From contig JAIRPP010000016.1 of NCBI GenBank assembly GCA_031256955.1, positions 124,001 to 188,000 of the forward strand: a DNA stretch of 64,000 nt. The letters run 5' to 3'. The DNA comes from Candidatus Methanoplasma sp. GTDB taxonomy: Archaea > Thermoplasmatota > Thermoplasmata > Methanomassiliicoccales > Methanomethylophilaceae. Each line of letters begins with the position of its first letter. The first letter of the stretch is position 1. Position numbers and translations under genes: made by a program. The notes under the pieces were generated by a model that did no database searches, had not been told where the DNA came from, and saw only the letters and a program-made list of their open reading frames with translations. This document shows positions 15,786 to 23,136 of the stretch, in pieces.

Positions 15786-17644
15786 CGGGCGGGTATCCGT
15801 TCTCCGCGGTGGTCGGGGCGGGCGCGGCCAAGTCCGCCATCAGATGCGCCCTGGTCAACCCCGCCATAAAGGCGGTCCTGATCCGCGGGGGAGGGGGGAC
15901 GGGCAAGAGCACTATAGCCCGCGCGATCGCGGGCGTTTCTTCCAGGAGGATCGTGAACTGCCCGCCGGGCGTCACGGAGGAGCAGCTGTTCGGCGGGATA
16001 GACATAGAGAAGGCGCTGAGGGACGGGAGGGCGGAGGCCTCCGAGGGCCTGCTGGAGAGGTGCGGGGGCGGGGTGATGGTCATAGACGACGCGAACCTGA
16101 TGGACCCCGCGACGCTCGCGTCCGTGTTCGACTGCGTCGCTACGGGCGAGGCGAGGATCGAAAGAGGGGCGGTGTCCGCGAGGATCCCGTGCGACTTCCT
16201 CCTGGTGGCGACGGTCCGCCCGGGGGAGCCCGACCTGTCCCCGCACATGCTGGACAGGTTCGACCTGTGCGCGTACATGGAGGAGCCCGGGGAGGGCGAG
16301 AGGAAAGAGGCCCTCAGGAGGGGCAGGGACTTCTCCGCGGACCCGAAAGGGTTCGCCGAGAGGCACGGGAGGGAGGAGGCGGAGGAGGCCGCGCTCATCG
16401 AGAGGGCGTCGAGGATACTCCCCGCCGCGACCATCTCCGACGGGCTGGCCTCCATCATATCCGAGCTGTGCCAGAGGACCGGCGCGGCGGGGTGCCGCGG
16501 CGACCTGGCCATGGCTCGGTGCTCCATGGCGCTCGCCGCCCTGAGCGGGCGGGACGAGGTGACCAAGAGGGACGTGGAGGAGGCGGCCGCGCTATGCCTC
16601 GCCCATCGGAGGGGGGACGCCCCCCCGCCGCCTCCGCCGGACAGAGGGGGTGGAGACGGAGGCGAAGAGGATGATGACGGGCCCCCGCCGAGCGGGGGCG
16701 ACGAGCCCGGGGAGAGCGGGCGGGAGCCTTCGGGGGAGGAGGCGGACCGCCCCCCTCCGCCGGAGGGGGAGGCTCTCCCGGACATAGAGGAGATCATGTT
16801 CGAGATCGGCAGGCAGTTCAGGGTCATAGACTACATAGGGGCCGCCGGGGAGAGGGCCCGCAGGACCAAGGCCCGCAAGGGCCGCAGGGCGATGGCGGAG
16901 AGCGCGGACGGCACAGGGAGGCGCGCCGGGCACAGGATCCCCGCCGGGCGCGCCAGGGACGTGGCCTTCGACGCGACCATAATCGCGGCCGCGCCGCATC
17001 AGAGGGATAGGGACAGGGGCGGGCTCGCCGTGAAGATAGAGGAGGGGGACCTCAGGGAGAAGATACGGGAGAGGCGGTGCGGGTGCACCATCCTGTTCCT
17101 GGTGGACGCCAGCGGCTCGCTGGGAGCCAGGCGGAGGATGGCCGCCGTGAAGGGTGCGGTCCATTCGATGCTGAGGGACAGCTACGTCAGGCGCGACAGG
17201 GTCGGGCTGATGGCCTTCAGGAGGGATTCGGCGGAGCTGGTGCTGCCGCCCACCAGGTCGGTGGAGTACGGGCTCAGGAAGCTGGAGGAGCTGCCCACGG
17301 GCGGCAGGACCCCGCTGGGGGCGGCGCTGGAGAAGGCGCACGGATACATGTCTTCGAACCCGGGGCGCCGCCAGGGGGAGAGGCTCTTCATCGTGCTGGT
17401 CACCGACGGGAGGGCGAACGCGCCCCTGGCGGAGGGCGCGGACGCCACGGAGGAGGCGAGGGTGATCGCGGAGGGACTGGCCTCCCGCGGGATCGGATGG
17501 ATAGTGGTGGACGCTGGGCTCAGCTACCCGCACTTCCCAGACGCGGAGATCCTCGCCGAGAGGCTGCGCGCGAGCTATTTCAGGCTTGAGGACCTGGACG
17601 CGGACGGGCTCGCGGACAACGTCAGGATGGTCCTGGGCGCCTGA
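15767..17644 (+). CDS. Magnesium-chelatase-type subunit D, AAA plus vWA domain
   Basis: A 625-residue protein with an N-terminal ChlI-like AAA domain (Walker A GGGGTGKST, Walker B VMVIDDANL), a long acidic, proline- and glycine-rich linker (about residues 280-345), and a C-terminal von Willebrand A domain with the metal-site motif DASGS, TPLG and TDGRAN. This is the ChlD/CobT-like subunit bridging the motor ring and the CobN-like subunit. I start it at ATG 15767, inside the end of chlI; the 899-residue track ORF begins out of frame within chlI. It ends at a bidirectional terminator region with a 13-G run. Confidence 0.9.
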   Translation: MPAEPVTGGYPFSAVVGAGAAKSAIRCALVNPAIKAVLIRGGGGTGKSTIARAIAGVSSRRIVNCPPGVTEEQLFGGIDIEKALRDGRAEASEGLLERCGGGVMVIDDANLMDPATLASVFDCVATGEARIERGAVSARIPCDFLLVATVRPGEPDLSPHMLDRFDLCAYMEEPGEGERKEALRRGRDFSADPKGFAERHGREEAEEAALIERASRILPAATISDGLASIISELCQRTGAAGCRGDLAMARCSMALAALSGRDEVTKRDVEEAAALCLAHRRGDAPPPPPPDRGGGDGGEEDDDGPPPSGGDEPGESGREPSGEEADRPPPPEGEALPDIEEIMFEIGRQFRVIDYIGAAGERARRTKARKGRRAMAESADGTGRRAGHRIPAGRARDVAFDATIIAAAPHQRDRDRGGLAVKIEEGDLREKIRERRCGCTILFLVDASGSLGARRRMAAVKGAVHSMLRDSYVRRDRVGLMAFRRDSAELVLPPTRSVEYGLRKLEELPTGGRTPLGAALEKAHGYMSSNPGRRQGERLFIVLVTDGRANAPLAEGADATEEARVIAEGLASRGIGWIVVDAGLSYPHFPDAEILAERLRASYFRLEDLDADGLADNVRMVLGA

Positions 17645-17656
17645 CCGCGGACATAG

Positions 17657-17680
17657 AGAAAAAAAAGGGGGGGGGGGGGT
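17657..17680. terminator. A8-G13 tract between convergent genes
   Basis: Eight A (17659-17666) are followed directly by thirteen G (17667-17679), between the stop of chlD and the stop of the substrate-binding protein gene. On the minus strand it reads C13 then T8, a T-run terminator; on that strand it is preceded by CCAAACGG, the 3'-end motif seen after other genes here. No other homopolymer of this length was noticed in the window. Confidence 0.6.
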
Positions 17681-17702
17681 AAGCCGTTTGGCGGGGCCGC
17701 GG

Positions 17703-18998
17703 TCAGGGCGAGACCATGTCCCTGGTTATCTTGAACACCCCGTCCGCGCTCGCGTCGTACCCGGATGCGCGCAGGTTGTCCATGAAGAGGTCCACGAACC
17801 TCTGGTTCATCCTCTCGCCGTAGTCCTCCCCGAATATCTCGGGATAGAAGATCGACGCCATGTACGCTATCCTGACGGGCACGGGCATGCTCCCGTTGAG
17901 GATCATGTACCCCCCGCTCCCGTAGGCGTCCATCGCCTTGAAATACTGGGAGTATCCGTCCCAGACCTCCTGCATCCTGCCCTGGGTCACGGGCCCGTAC
18001 TCTATGCCCACCCAGTGGATGATGTAGTCCGCCTGGTACCTGGGCTCCAGGAGCCACTCGTCCCCGATCATGAACCTCTTGGTGGTGGCGGGCCAGTCCG
18101 CGAGGTTGTTCGCCCCTGCGGTCCGCGACGCGATGTAGTAGTCGGACGAGGTCCCGCTGAGATAGTTGTCCATCGCCACCGTGAGGGCTGTGGGGCGCGC
18201 GGATTCCGATATCAGGCCGGGCCCCGTCTTGGATAGGACGTGGGCCGTGATCCCGTCGCAGAACTCGGCGTACTCGTTGGCGCTGTCCTCGCACTGGAGC
18301 AGATACCCCAGCGTGATGGCCCCGGCGAGGGACTTGGTGCCTTCGGCCGCCGCTATCCTGACCACGTCTATCCCGGCGGCGGCGAAGGAGGCGTGGTTGG
18401 GGACGTACATCGCGCTGTCCTGCGTTATCACGGCGGACACGGGGTATTTGGATACCTCCTCCGCGTTCGCGCTGAACCTCACGTCGCTGATCCTCGGGAG
18501 CGACGCCAGGTCGGAGAACAGGGTGGAGTCCAAGTCCCCTCCCGAGACCGACTTTATCTTGCCGGCCGCGCCGATGGACTTCACTATGGCTATGACCTCG
18601 GGGCCCACCACGCATGCGGCGGATATGGGGTAGCCGACCTTCCCCTGCATGAGCCTGCCGCCGAAATAGTAGTCGTAGTTGATGGTCATCTCCTCGCGCT
18701 TTACCATCCTCTTGACCATGTCGAGGTCCGCCTGATCGACTCTCCCGTCGAGGTTCGCGTCGGCGTAGGGGATCTCCCCCGCCTCGCCGGCCAGTATCTT
18801 CTCCAGCGCGGCGACGTCCTCCTGGTCGAGGTAGTCGTCGTTGTTCGCGTTGCCGTATATCATCAGGCGGCCGGTGTCGTCGGAGGACCTGTACCTCCCC
18901 GCGCCGTCGTCGCCGGACAGGAGGTACAGCCCCGCGCCGGCGACGGCTACGATCAGGACTATGAGAACGGAGATCAGCTTCGCATTGGGCATGTTCAT
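17703..18998 (-). CDS. Membrane-anchored substrate-binding protein with dockerin domain (1)
   Basis: A 431-residue extracellular receptor. One N-terminal hydrophobic helix (about residues 5-25) anchors it. Residues about 43-105 form a dockerin type I-like pair of calcium loops (NANNDDYLDQED and DANLDGRVDQAD). The rest is a FecB/TroA-like metal-chelate binding fold. With the FecE ATPase and FecCD permeases it should import a chelated metal or tetrapyrrole; which one is not visible. A paralogue with the same layout lies at 20521. I start at ATG 18998, two bases after the operator, so the transcript must be nearly leaderless; ATG 18992 is possible. The track's 459-residue start reads through the operator. 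Confidence 0.88.
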   Translation of the reverse strand: MNMPNAKLISVLIVLIVAVAGAGLYLLSGDDGAGRYRSSDDTGRLMIYGNANNDDYLDQEDVAALEKILAGEAGEIPYADANLDGRVDQADLDMVKRMVKREEMTINYDYYFGGRLMQGKVGYPISAACVVGPEVIAIVKSIGAAGKIKSVSGGDLDSTLFSDLASLPRISDVRFSANAEEVSKYPVSAVITQDSAMYVPNHASFAAAGIDVVRIAAAEGTKSLAGAITLGYLLQCEDSANEYAEFCDGITAHVLSKTGPGLISESARPTALTVAMDNYLSGTSSDYYIASRTAGANNLADWPATTKRFMIGDEWLLEPRYQADYIIHWVGIEYGPVTQGRMQEVWDGYSQYFKAMDAYGSGGYMILNGSMPVPVRIAYMASIFYPEIFGEDYGERMNQRFVDLFMDNLRASGYDASADGVFKITRDMVSP

Positions 18999-19001
18999 CA
19001 G

Positions 19002-19018
19002 TTGGATGTATACTCCAA
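19002..19018. promoter_or_regulatory. TTGGAT-type operator at substrate-binding protein 1
   Basis: TTGGATGTATACTCCAA, one mismatch in the right half. A minus-strand TATA (AATATATAT, about 19020-19030) precedes it and the start codon follows within four bases, so it lies exactly over the transcription start. Confidence 0.82.
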
Positions 19019-19124
19019 CAATATATATTATTGTGTCTCCACCATCTCGCGCGGAATCACGCCCGACCCTCCTGTGAAACAAAGTTTATCTACGTGCGCC
19101 CGTTAGCATAGCCAGGCGAGTCAG

Positions 19125-19355
19125 ATGGAGTCGAATCCTTTCTTCGAAGACATGATCATAGACACGCCCGAGAAGGCGCGCAACCTTGAGAGGGCCTTCG
19201 AGGAGGCGGAGAAGCGCGGTCCGCTCGTCATAGTTGGCGCACACAAGCCCAACGATGACCCCGAGAGGATTCTTAAGTTCATGATGGCTGATGAAAAGAC
19301 GGCGGCCATAATAAGAGCGCGCACAGCCGAGCTGAACGCTGGCCAGAATATCTAA
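19125..19355 (+). CDS. Small acidic/basic helical protein, possible antitoxin
   Basis: A 76-residue protein rich in charged residues and helix formers (EKARNLERAFEEAEKR). I do not recognise a family. It stands 67 bp before a GNAT-type acetyltransferase on the same strand, with no other gene in between, which is the layout of GNAT toxin-antitoxin pairs, though most known antitoxins of that group have a ribbon-helix-helix or helix-turn-helix fold that I cannot confirm here. GC content is visibly lower than in the neighbours. Stop is TAA. Confidence 0.55.
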   Translation: MESNPFFEDMIIDTPEKARNLERAFEEAEKRGPLVIVGAHKPNDDPERILKFMMADEKTAAIIRARTAELNAGQNI

Positions 19356-19422
19356 TCGAAGCCCGTCGGGCGCAACAGTTTTGTGAACGCCACAAGGGGA
19401 TCGGCATATTCGAGGCGGACAA

Positions 19423-19956
19423 ATGGAGTACGACACTCTGTCGCTGAGGGCGCTCATCGAATCGTGCGGAGAGTATTCCGCGCAATCCAGGCTGGATTCT
19501 TTCAGGTGTCGCAGAGACCTCCATAGGGAGGCCTATCTGCGCAACTCCGCCATGCCCCTCGAGAAGAGGGAGATGAGCCGCACCTACCTCATCGTTTCAA
19601 AGAGCGACGAGATCTGGGGATACTATTCGCTCGGCATGAAGTGCCTGGAGATCCGGGACGACGCCGTGGTCTCGTCCTCCATGAGACGGAAGATGAACGT
19701 CAACGAAGAGACGGGGGTCGCCCAGTCCTATCTCCTCGGACAGCTGGGCAGATCCGACGATTCGCCGAAGGGGCTCGGGGAGATGATGCTGGCTGACGCG
19801 TTGGACATCTTCAGAGACGCCAACCTGCTGATCGGTTGCAGGATGGTCAGGCTGGACTGTTCCGCGGATCTCGTGCCATACTATAAAAAGCACGGCTTCG
19901 TGAAGATAGGCAGGAGCAGATCCAAAGACCTGGACCAGCTCGTGATGATCCTGTGA
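19423..19956 (+). CDS. GNAT-family acetyltransferase, possible toxin
   Basis: A 177-residue protein with the overall GNAT pattern: a strand around WGYYSLGMKCLEI, the acetyl-CoA-binding segment GLGEMMLADAL and the C-terminal CRMVRLDCSADLVPYYKKHGF typical of this fold. The ending YYKKHGFVKIG is characteristic of N-acetyltransferases, including the TacT-like tRNA-acetylating toxins and other single-domain forms. The partner gene at 19125 and lower local GC suggest a mobile toxin-antitoxin pair inserted in the metal-uptake locus. A plain metabolic or protein acetyltransferase is the alternative. Confidence 0.72.
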   Translation: MEYDTLSLRALIESCGEYSAQSRLDSFRCRRDLHREAYLRNSAMPLEKREMSRTYLIVSKSDEIWGYYSLGMKCLEIRDDAVVSSSMRRKMNVNEETGVAQSYLLGQLGRSDDSPKGLGEMMLADALDIFRDANLLIGCRMVRLDCSADLVPYYKKHGFVKIGRSRSKDLDQLVMIL

Positions 19957-20003
19957 GCCCGCCGGGCGCGTACGCTCCGCGCTCGCGCCCAGCCACCTCG
20001 GGC

Positions 20004-20396
20004 TCAGACCCATTTCGCATACAGCGTCATGTCGCCGTAGACCCTGTCTTCCGAGAAGAGCCACGGAGTATTACATTCCTCGTCCGCGTGCCACCCGTCG
20101 AACGTCGACCCGTCCCGATGCGGGTCCTGCGGAGGGCTCAGCAGGGACCCCTCGCCCACATCCCTGCTCCCCACGGGCGACCCTCCCATGCTGTTGAATT
20201 CCACGGTGTACGCCTGAGAGCCCTGTCCGCCCCCGACGGGGCCTTCGCCCGGGGCCCCGGCCCCCGCCCAGACCGCGATTATCGCGACGGACATCGCCGC
20301 GATGCCTGCGATCAGGAGCGCCATCGCCGCGGGGGCGGCCCTGCCCGTTCGTCTCCTAGATGCCTTTAAACTATCGTCTATGCTCGCATTTCCCAT
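20004..20396 (-). CDS. Short membrane-anchored protein with one InlB-type repeat
   Basis: A 130-residue protein: short basic N-terminus, one hydrophobic helix (about residues 25-45), a glycine-rich linker and a single InlB B-type (Listeria-Bacteroides) repeat ending in DMTLYAKWV. It looks like a one-repeat version of the large surface proteins at 43279 and 45856; the repeat ends right at the stop codon. It may be a truncated relic or a small cell-surface protein. I start at ATG 20396; a GTG three codons earlier (20405) is possible. A TATA-like revcomp TTTATAACC lies near 20450. Confidence 0.7.
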   Translation of the reverse strand: MGNASIDDSLKASRRRTGRAAPAAMALLIAGIAAMSVAIIAVWAGAGAPGEGPVGGGQGSQAYTVEFNSMGGSPVGSRDVGEGSLLSPPQDPHRDGSTFDGWHADEECNTPWLFSEDRVYGDMTLYAKWV

Positions 20397-20493
20397 CCTA
20401 TGCACCCCTGGCTGATAGAATCGCTTCCAAGGATGGTTTGAAGGTTATAAACATTGCCGTCTAAAACGGGTCCGGCGCAGGTTGCGGATGAAT

Positions 20494-20520
20494 GAAAAAG
20501 AAGGGGTTTGGGGGATTCCG
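20494..20520 (-). terminator. CAAACCCCTT motif and T-run after substrate-binding protein 2
   Basis: Read on the minus strand directly after the TGA: CGGAATCCCCCAAACCCCTTC followed by TTTTTCATTC. No hairpin is evident. This is the shortest form of the 3'-end element seen after several genes of this window. Confidence 0.5.
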
Positions 20521-21813
20521 TCAGGCCTTGATCATGTCCCTCTTGATCAGGAACGTCCCGTCCTCAGTCACGTCGTATCCCGACGCGCTGAGGTTGTCCA
20601 TGAACGAGTCTATGAACCTCTGATGCATCTTGTCCCCGTAGTCCGCCCCGAAGATCTCGGGATAGAATATCGATGCCATGTACGCTATCCTCACCGGGAC
20701 GGGCATGTTCGCGTTGAGTATGATGTACCTGCCGTCCTTGTACGCGTCCATCGCCTCGAAGTACACCGAATACGTGCCCCAGGTCTTCGCCAGGTCCGCG
20801 TCGGTGAACGAGTCGTAGCCGATGGACCTGTTGTGGATTATGTAGTCCGACCTGTACTTCGCCTCCAGCAGCCACTCGTCGCCGCGGGCGAAGGTCTTGG
20901 TCGAAGAGGCCCAGTCGGCTATGTTTATCGCGCCCGCTATCTGCGACGCGGCGTAATAGTCCGAGGAGGTCCCGCTGACGGAGTTGACCATGGTCACGCA
21001 CAGCGCCGTGACCCTGTCGGAATCGCTGATCCTGCCGGGGCCGACCTTCTGGGCCATCGCCCCCAGGACGCCGTCGCAGAACTCGGCGTACCTGTTGGCG
21101 CGCTCCTCGCACTGGAAGAGGTATCCCAGGGTTATCACCCCGGCTATGGATTCGACGGCGTTCCTAGCGGATATCCTCACTATGTCTATCCCGGCGGCCT
21201 CCGCCCCGGGATACTCGTAGGCGGACGACGCCGGCGTGTCCATGAGGATCATCGCGGAGACGTCGTATTTCGACATCTCCTCCATGCTGACGGAGGACCC
21301 GTTCTCACCCACCGAGGGGAGACCGATGATGTCGGAGTACATGGTGCGGTCGAACGATCCGACGGAGACGCACGTTATCGCGCCGACCCCGCCTATGGAC
21401 TTGATGGCCAGGATCGCGTCGGTGCCTATGACGCAGGACGCCGTTATGGGGTACTTCACGTCGCCCGGCATCAGCCTGCCCCCGCGGTAGTAGTCGTATT
21501 TTATTGTCATCTCCTCGCGCTTGATCATCCTCTCCACCAGGGCGACGTCGTCCCGATCCACATTCCCGTCCCGGTTCGCGTCTGCGTACGGGGTCTCATC
21601 CGCGTCGCCCGATATGATCCTCTCCAGCATCTCGAGGTCCTCCCCGTCCAGGTAGTCGTCGTTGTTCGCGTTGCCGTATACCATCAGGCGGCCGGTGTCG
21701 TCGGACGACCTGTACGCGCCGCCCCCGCCCCCGCCGTTCATGAGATAGACGGCCGCGCAGGACGCCGCCAGAATCGCCACGATCGCGACGGCCATGAGTT
21801 TCGCTTTATTCAT
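20521..21813 (-). CDS. Membrane-anchored substrate-binding protein with dockerin domain (2)
   Basis: A 430-residue paralogue of the protein at 17703, with the same order of parts: N-terminal hydrophobic anchor (about residues 6-26), glycine linker, dockerin-like double calcium loop (NANNDDYLDGED, DANRDGNVDRDD) and a FecB/TroA-like binding domain. The two differ throughout the binding domain, so they may take different ligands or differ in affinity. It is divergent from the permease genes at 21984 and each promoter has its own copy of the operator. I start at ATG 21813; the track start at 21840 is inside the operator. Confidence 0.88.
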   Translation of the reverse strand: MNKAKLMAVAIVAILAASCAAVYLMNGGGGGGAYRSSDDTGRLMVYGNANNDDYLDGEDLEMLERIISGDADETPYADANRDGNVDRDDVALVERMIKREEMTIKYDYYRGGRLMPGDVKYPITASCVIGTDAILAIKSIGGVGAITCVSVGSFDRTMYSDIIGLPSVGENGSSVSMEEMSKYDVSAMILMDTPASSAYEYPGAEAAGIDIVRISARNAVESIAGVITLGYLFQCEERANRYAEFCDGVLGAMAQKVGPGRISDSDRVTALCVTMVNSVSGTSSDYYAASQIAGAINIADWASSTKTFARGDEWLLEAKYRSDYIIHNRSIGYDSFTDADLAKTWGTYSVYFEAMDAYKDGRYIILNANMPVPVRIAYMASIFYPEIFGADYGDKMHQRFIDSFMDNLSASGYDVTEDGTFLIKRDMIKA

Positions 21814-21823
21814 GTTACCGAAG

Positions 21824-21840
21824 ATGGATGTATAATCCAA
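21824..21840. promoter_or_regulatory. TTGGAT-type operator at substrate-binding protein 2
   Basis: ATGGATGTATAATCCAA, one mismatch from the perfect inverted repeat, ten bases before the start codon and just downstream of a minus-strand AT-rich TATA region (ctaaatataatcc). Confidence 0.82.
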
Positions 21841-21899
21841 CTAAATATAATCCTATCTGATCGGGAGGGGCAAGACCATTAAATATGGGGTCGCCTTAT

Positions 21900-21916
21900 T
21901 TGGACGTATTATCCAA
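21900..21916. promoter_or_regulatory. TTGGAT-type operator at the permease promoter
   Basis: TTGGACGTATTATCCAA, one mismatch in the left half, about 20 bp after a TATA-like ATTAAATAT (21878-21886) and 68 bp before the first permease ATG. This is the only copy with a real leader between it and the gene. Confidence 0.8.
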
Positions 21917-21983
21917 TTGATTTGGACGCCCAAGGGGCGGCGGGCCTCATAACGATTGACGAAACGGGAAGGGATCGACCGAC

Positions 21984-23066
21984 ATGGATGCAGAGGGCGA
22001 AGACACGGCTTTCAGGGACGGCTACCGCCGCTACACGGCCCGCAAGCTGCTCTTCATAGCCTGCATCGCCCTGGGGATCTTCATAGTGTCCGGCGTCGCC
22101 CTCACCATCGGCGGGAGGGACATCGGCTTCTTCCAGGTGTACGGGATCGCCCTCGACCACCTGGGGGGCGCGACTTACGCCCAGGGGAGCTCCGAATGGT
22201 GGGACGACTACATAGTCTGGAACATCCGGCTCCCCCGCATAGCCATGGCCATCGTCGCCGGGGCGGGCCTCGCCGTGGGCGGGGCCGCCATGCAGGCGGT
22301 GGTGAAGAACCCCCTGGCGGACCCGTACACCACCGGCATATCCTCCGGGGCGGTGTTCGGGGTGGCGGTGGCGCTCGTCCTGGGGTTCTCGGCGTCGTCA
22401 GGGTTCGGAGGATACGGGCTGGTGGTCAACGCGTTCCTGTTCGGGCTCATACCGGCGGGCGCGATCATATTCATCTCCAGGTTCTCCAGCGCGTCGCCCG
22501 TGACCATAATCCTGGCGGGCATAGCCCTCTCGTACCTGTTCACCGCGCTCAGCACCCTGCTCCTGGTCACGGCCAACACGGAGACGCTCCAGCAGGCGTA
22601 CCTCTGGCAGATAGGCACCCTGCAGGGCGCGGTGTGGTCCGACCTGCCCCTGATGGCGGCCGCGACCCTCGCGGGGAGCGTCTTCATGATGCTCTCCACG
22701 AAGAAGCTGAACCTGCTGACCCTGGGGGACGACAGCGCGAAGAGCCTCGGGCTGGACGCGGAGGGCTTCAGGATGCTCATCCTGGTGGCCCTGTCCATGA
22801 TGACCGCCAGCGTGATAGGGTTCACGGGCATAATCGGGTTCGTGGGGCTGGTCTCCCCGCACATAATGAGGATATTCCTGGGATCGGACAACAGGTACAT
22901 ACTGCCCGCGTCCGCCATGTTCGGGGCGCTGTTCCTGCTGGCCGCGGACCTGGCGTCCCGCATGCTCATCTACCCCGGGGAGATCCCGGTGGGCATAGTC
23001 ATGTCCTTCGTGGGCGGGCCCCTGTTCCTCCTGCTGATTATAACGTCCAAGAAGGGGGTGTGGTGA
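21984..23066 (+). CDS. FecCD-family ABC transporter permease (1)
   Basis: A 360-residue polytopic membrane protein of the FecCD/BtuC family, which forms the channel of metal-chelate and B12 importers. Typical motifs include RLPRIAMAIVAGAGLAVGGAAMQAVVKNPLADPYTTG and, near the end, GFVGLVSPHIMR, which contacts the ATPase. About ten membrane segments can be counted. It is co-directional with a second, different permease, so the importer may be a heterodimer or two systems may share parts. A 24-residue cytoplasmic N-terminus precedes the first helix. Confidence 0.93.
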   Translation: MDAEGEDTAFRDGYRRYTARKLLFIACIALGIFIVSGVALTIGGRDIGFFQVYGIALDHLGGATYAQGSSEWWDDYIVWNIRLPRIAMAIVAGAGLAVGGAAMQAVVKNPLADPYTTGISSGAVFGVAVALVLGFSASSGFGGYGLVVNAFLFGLIPAGAIIFISRFSSASPVTIILAGIALSYLFTALSTLLLVTANTETLQQAYLWQIGTLQGAVWSDLPLMAAATLAGSVFMMLSTKKLNLLTLGDDSAKSLGLDAEGFRMLILVALSMMTASVIGFTGIIGFVGLVSPHIMRIFLGSDNRYILPASAMFGALFLLAADLASRMLIYPGEIPVGIVMSFVGGPLFLLLIITSKKGVW

Positions 23067-23136
23067 GACGCCCGCGCCGACGCTCTCGGAGTTCAGGAGC
23101 GCGTACCTCAGGTACCTCTCCAAGAAGGTCCTGTTC

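Noticed and set aside
15767-17644. CobT/CobS naming for the AAA subunits
   Set aside because: Domain order (AAA, acidic linker, vWA) and the ChlI cysteine insert fit ChlI/ChlD; CobT has no AAA domain of this kind.
20482-21882. 466-residue plus-strand ORF over substrate-binding protein 2
   Set aside because: Repetitive valine/arginine/glycine translation with no domain; antisense shadow of the receptor gene.
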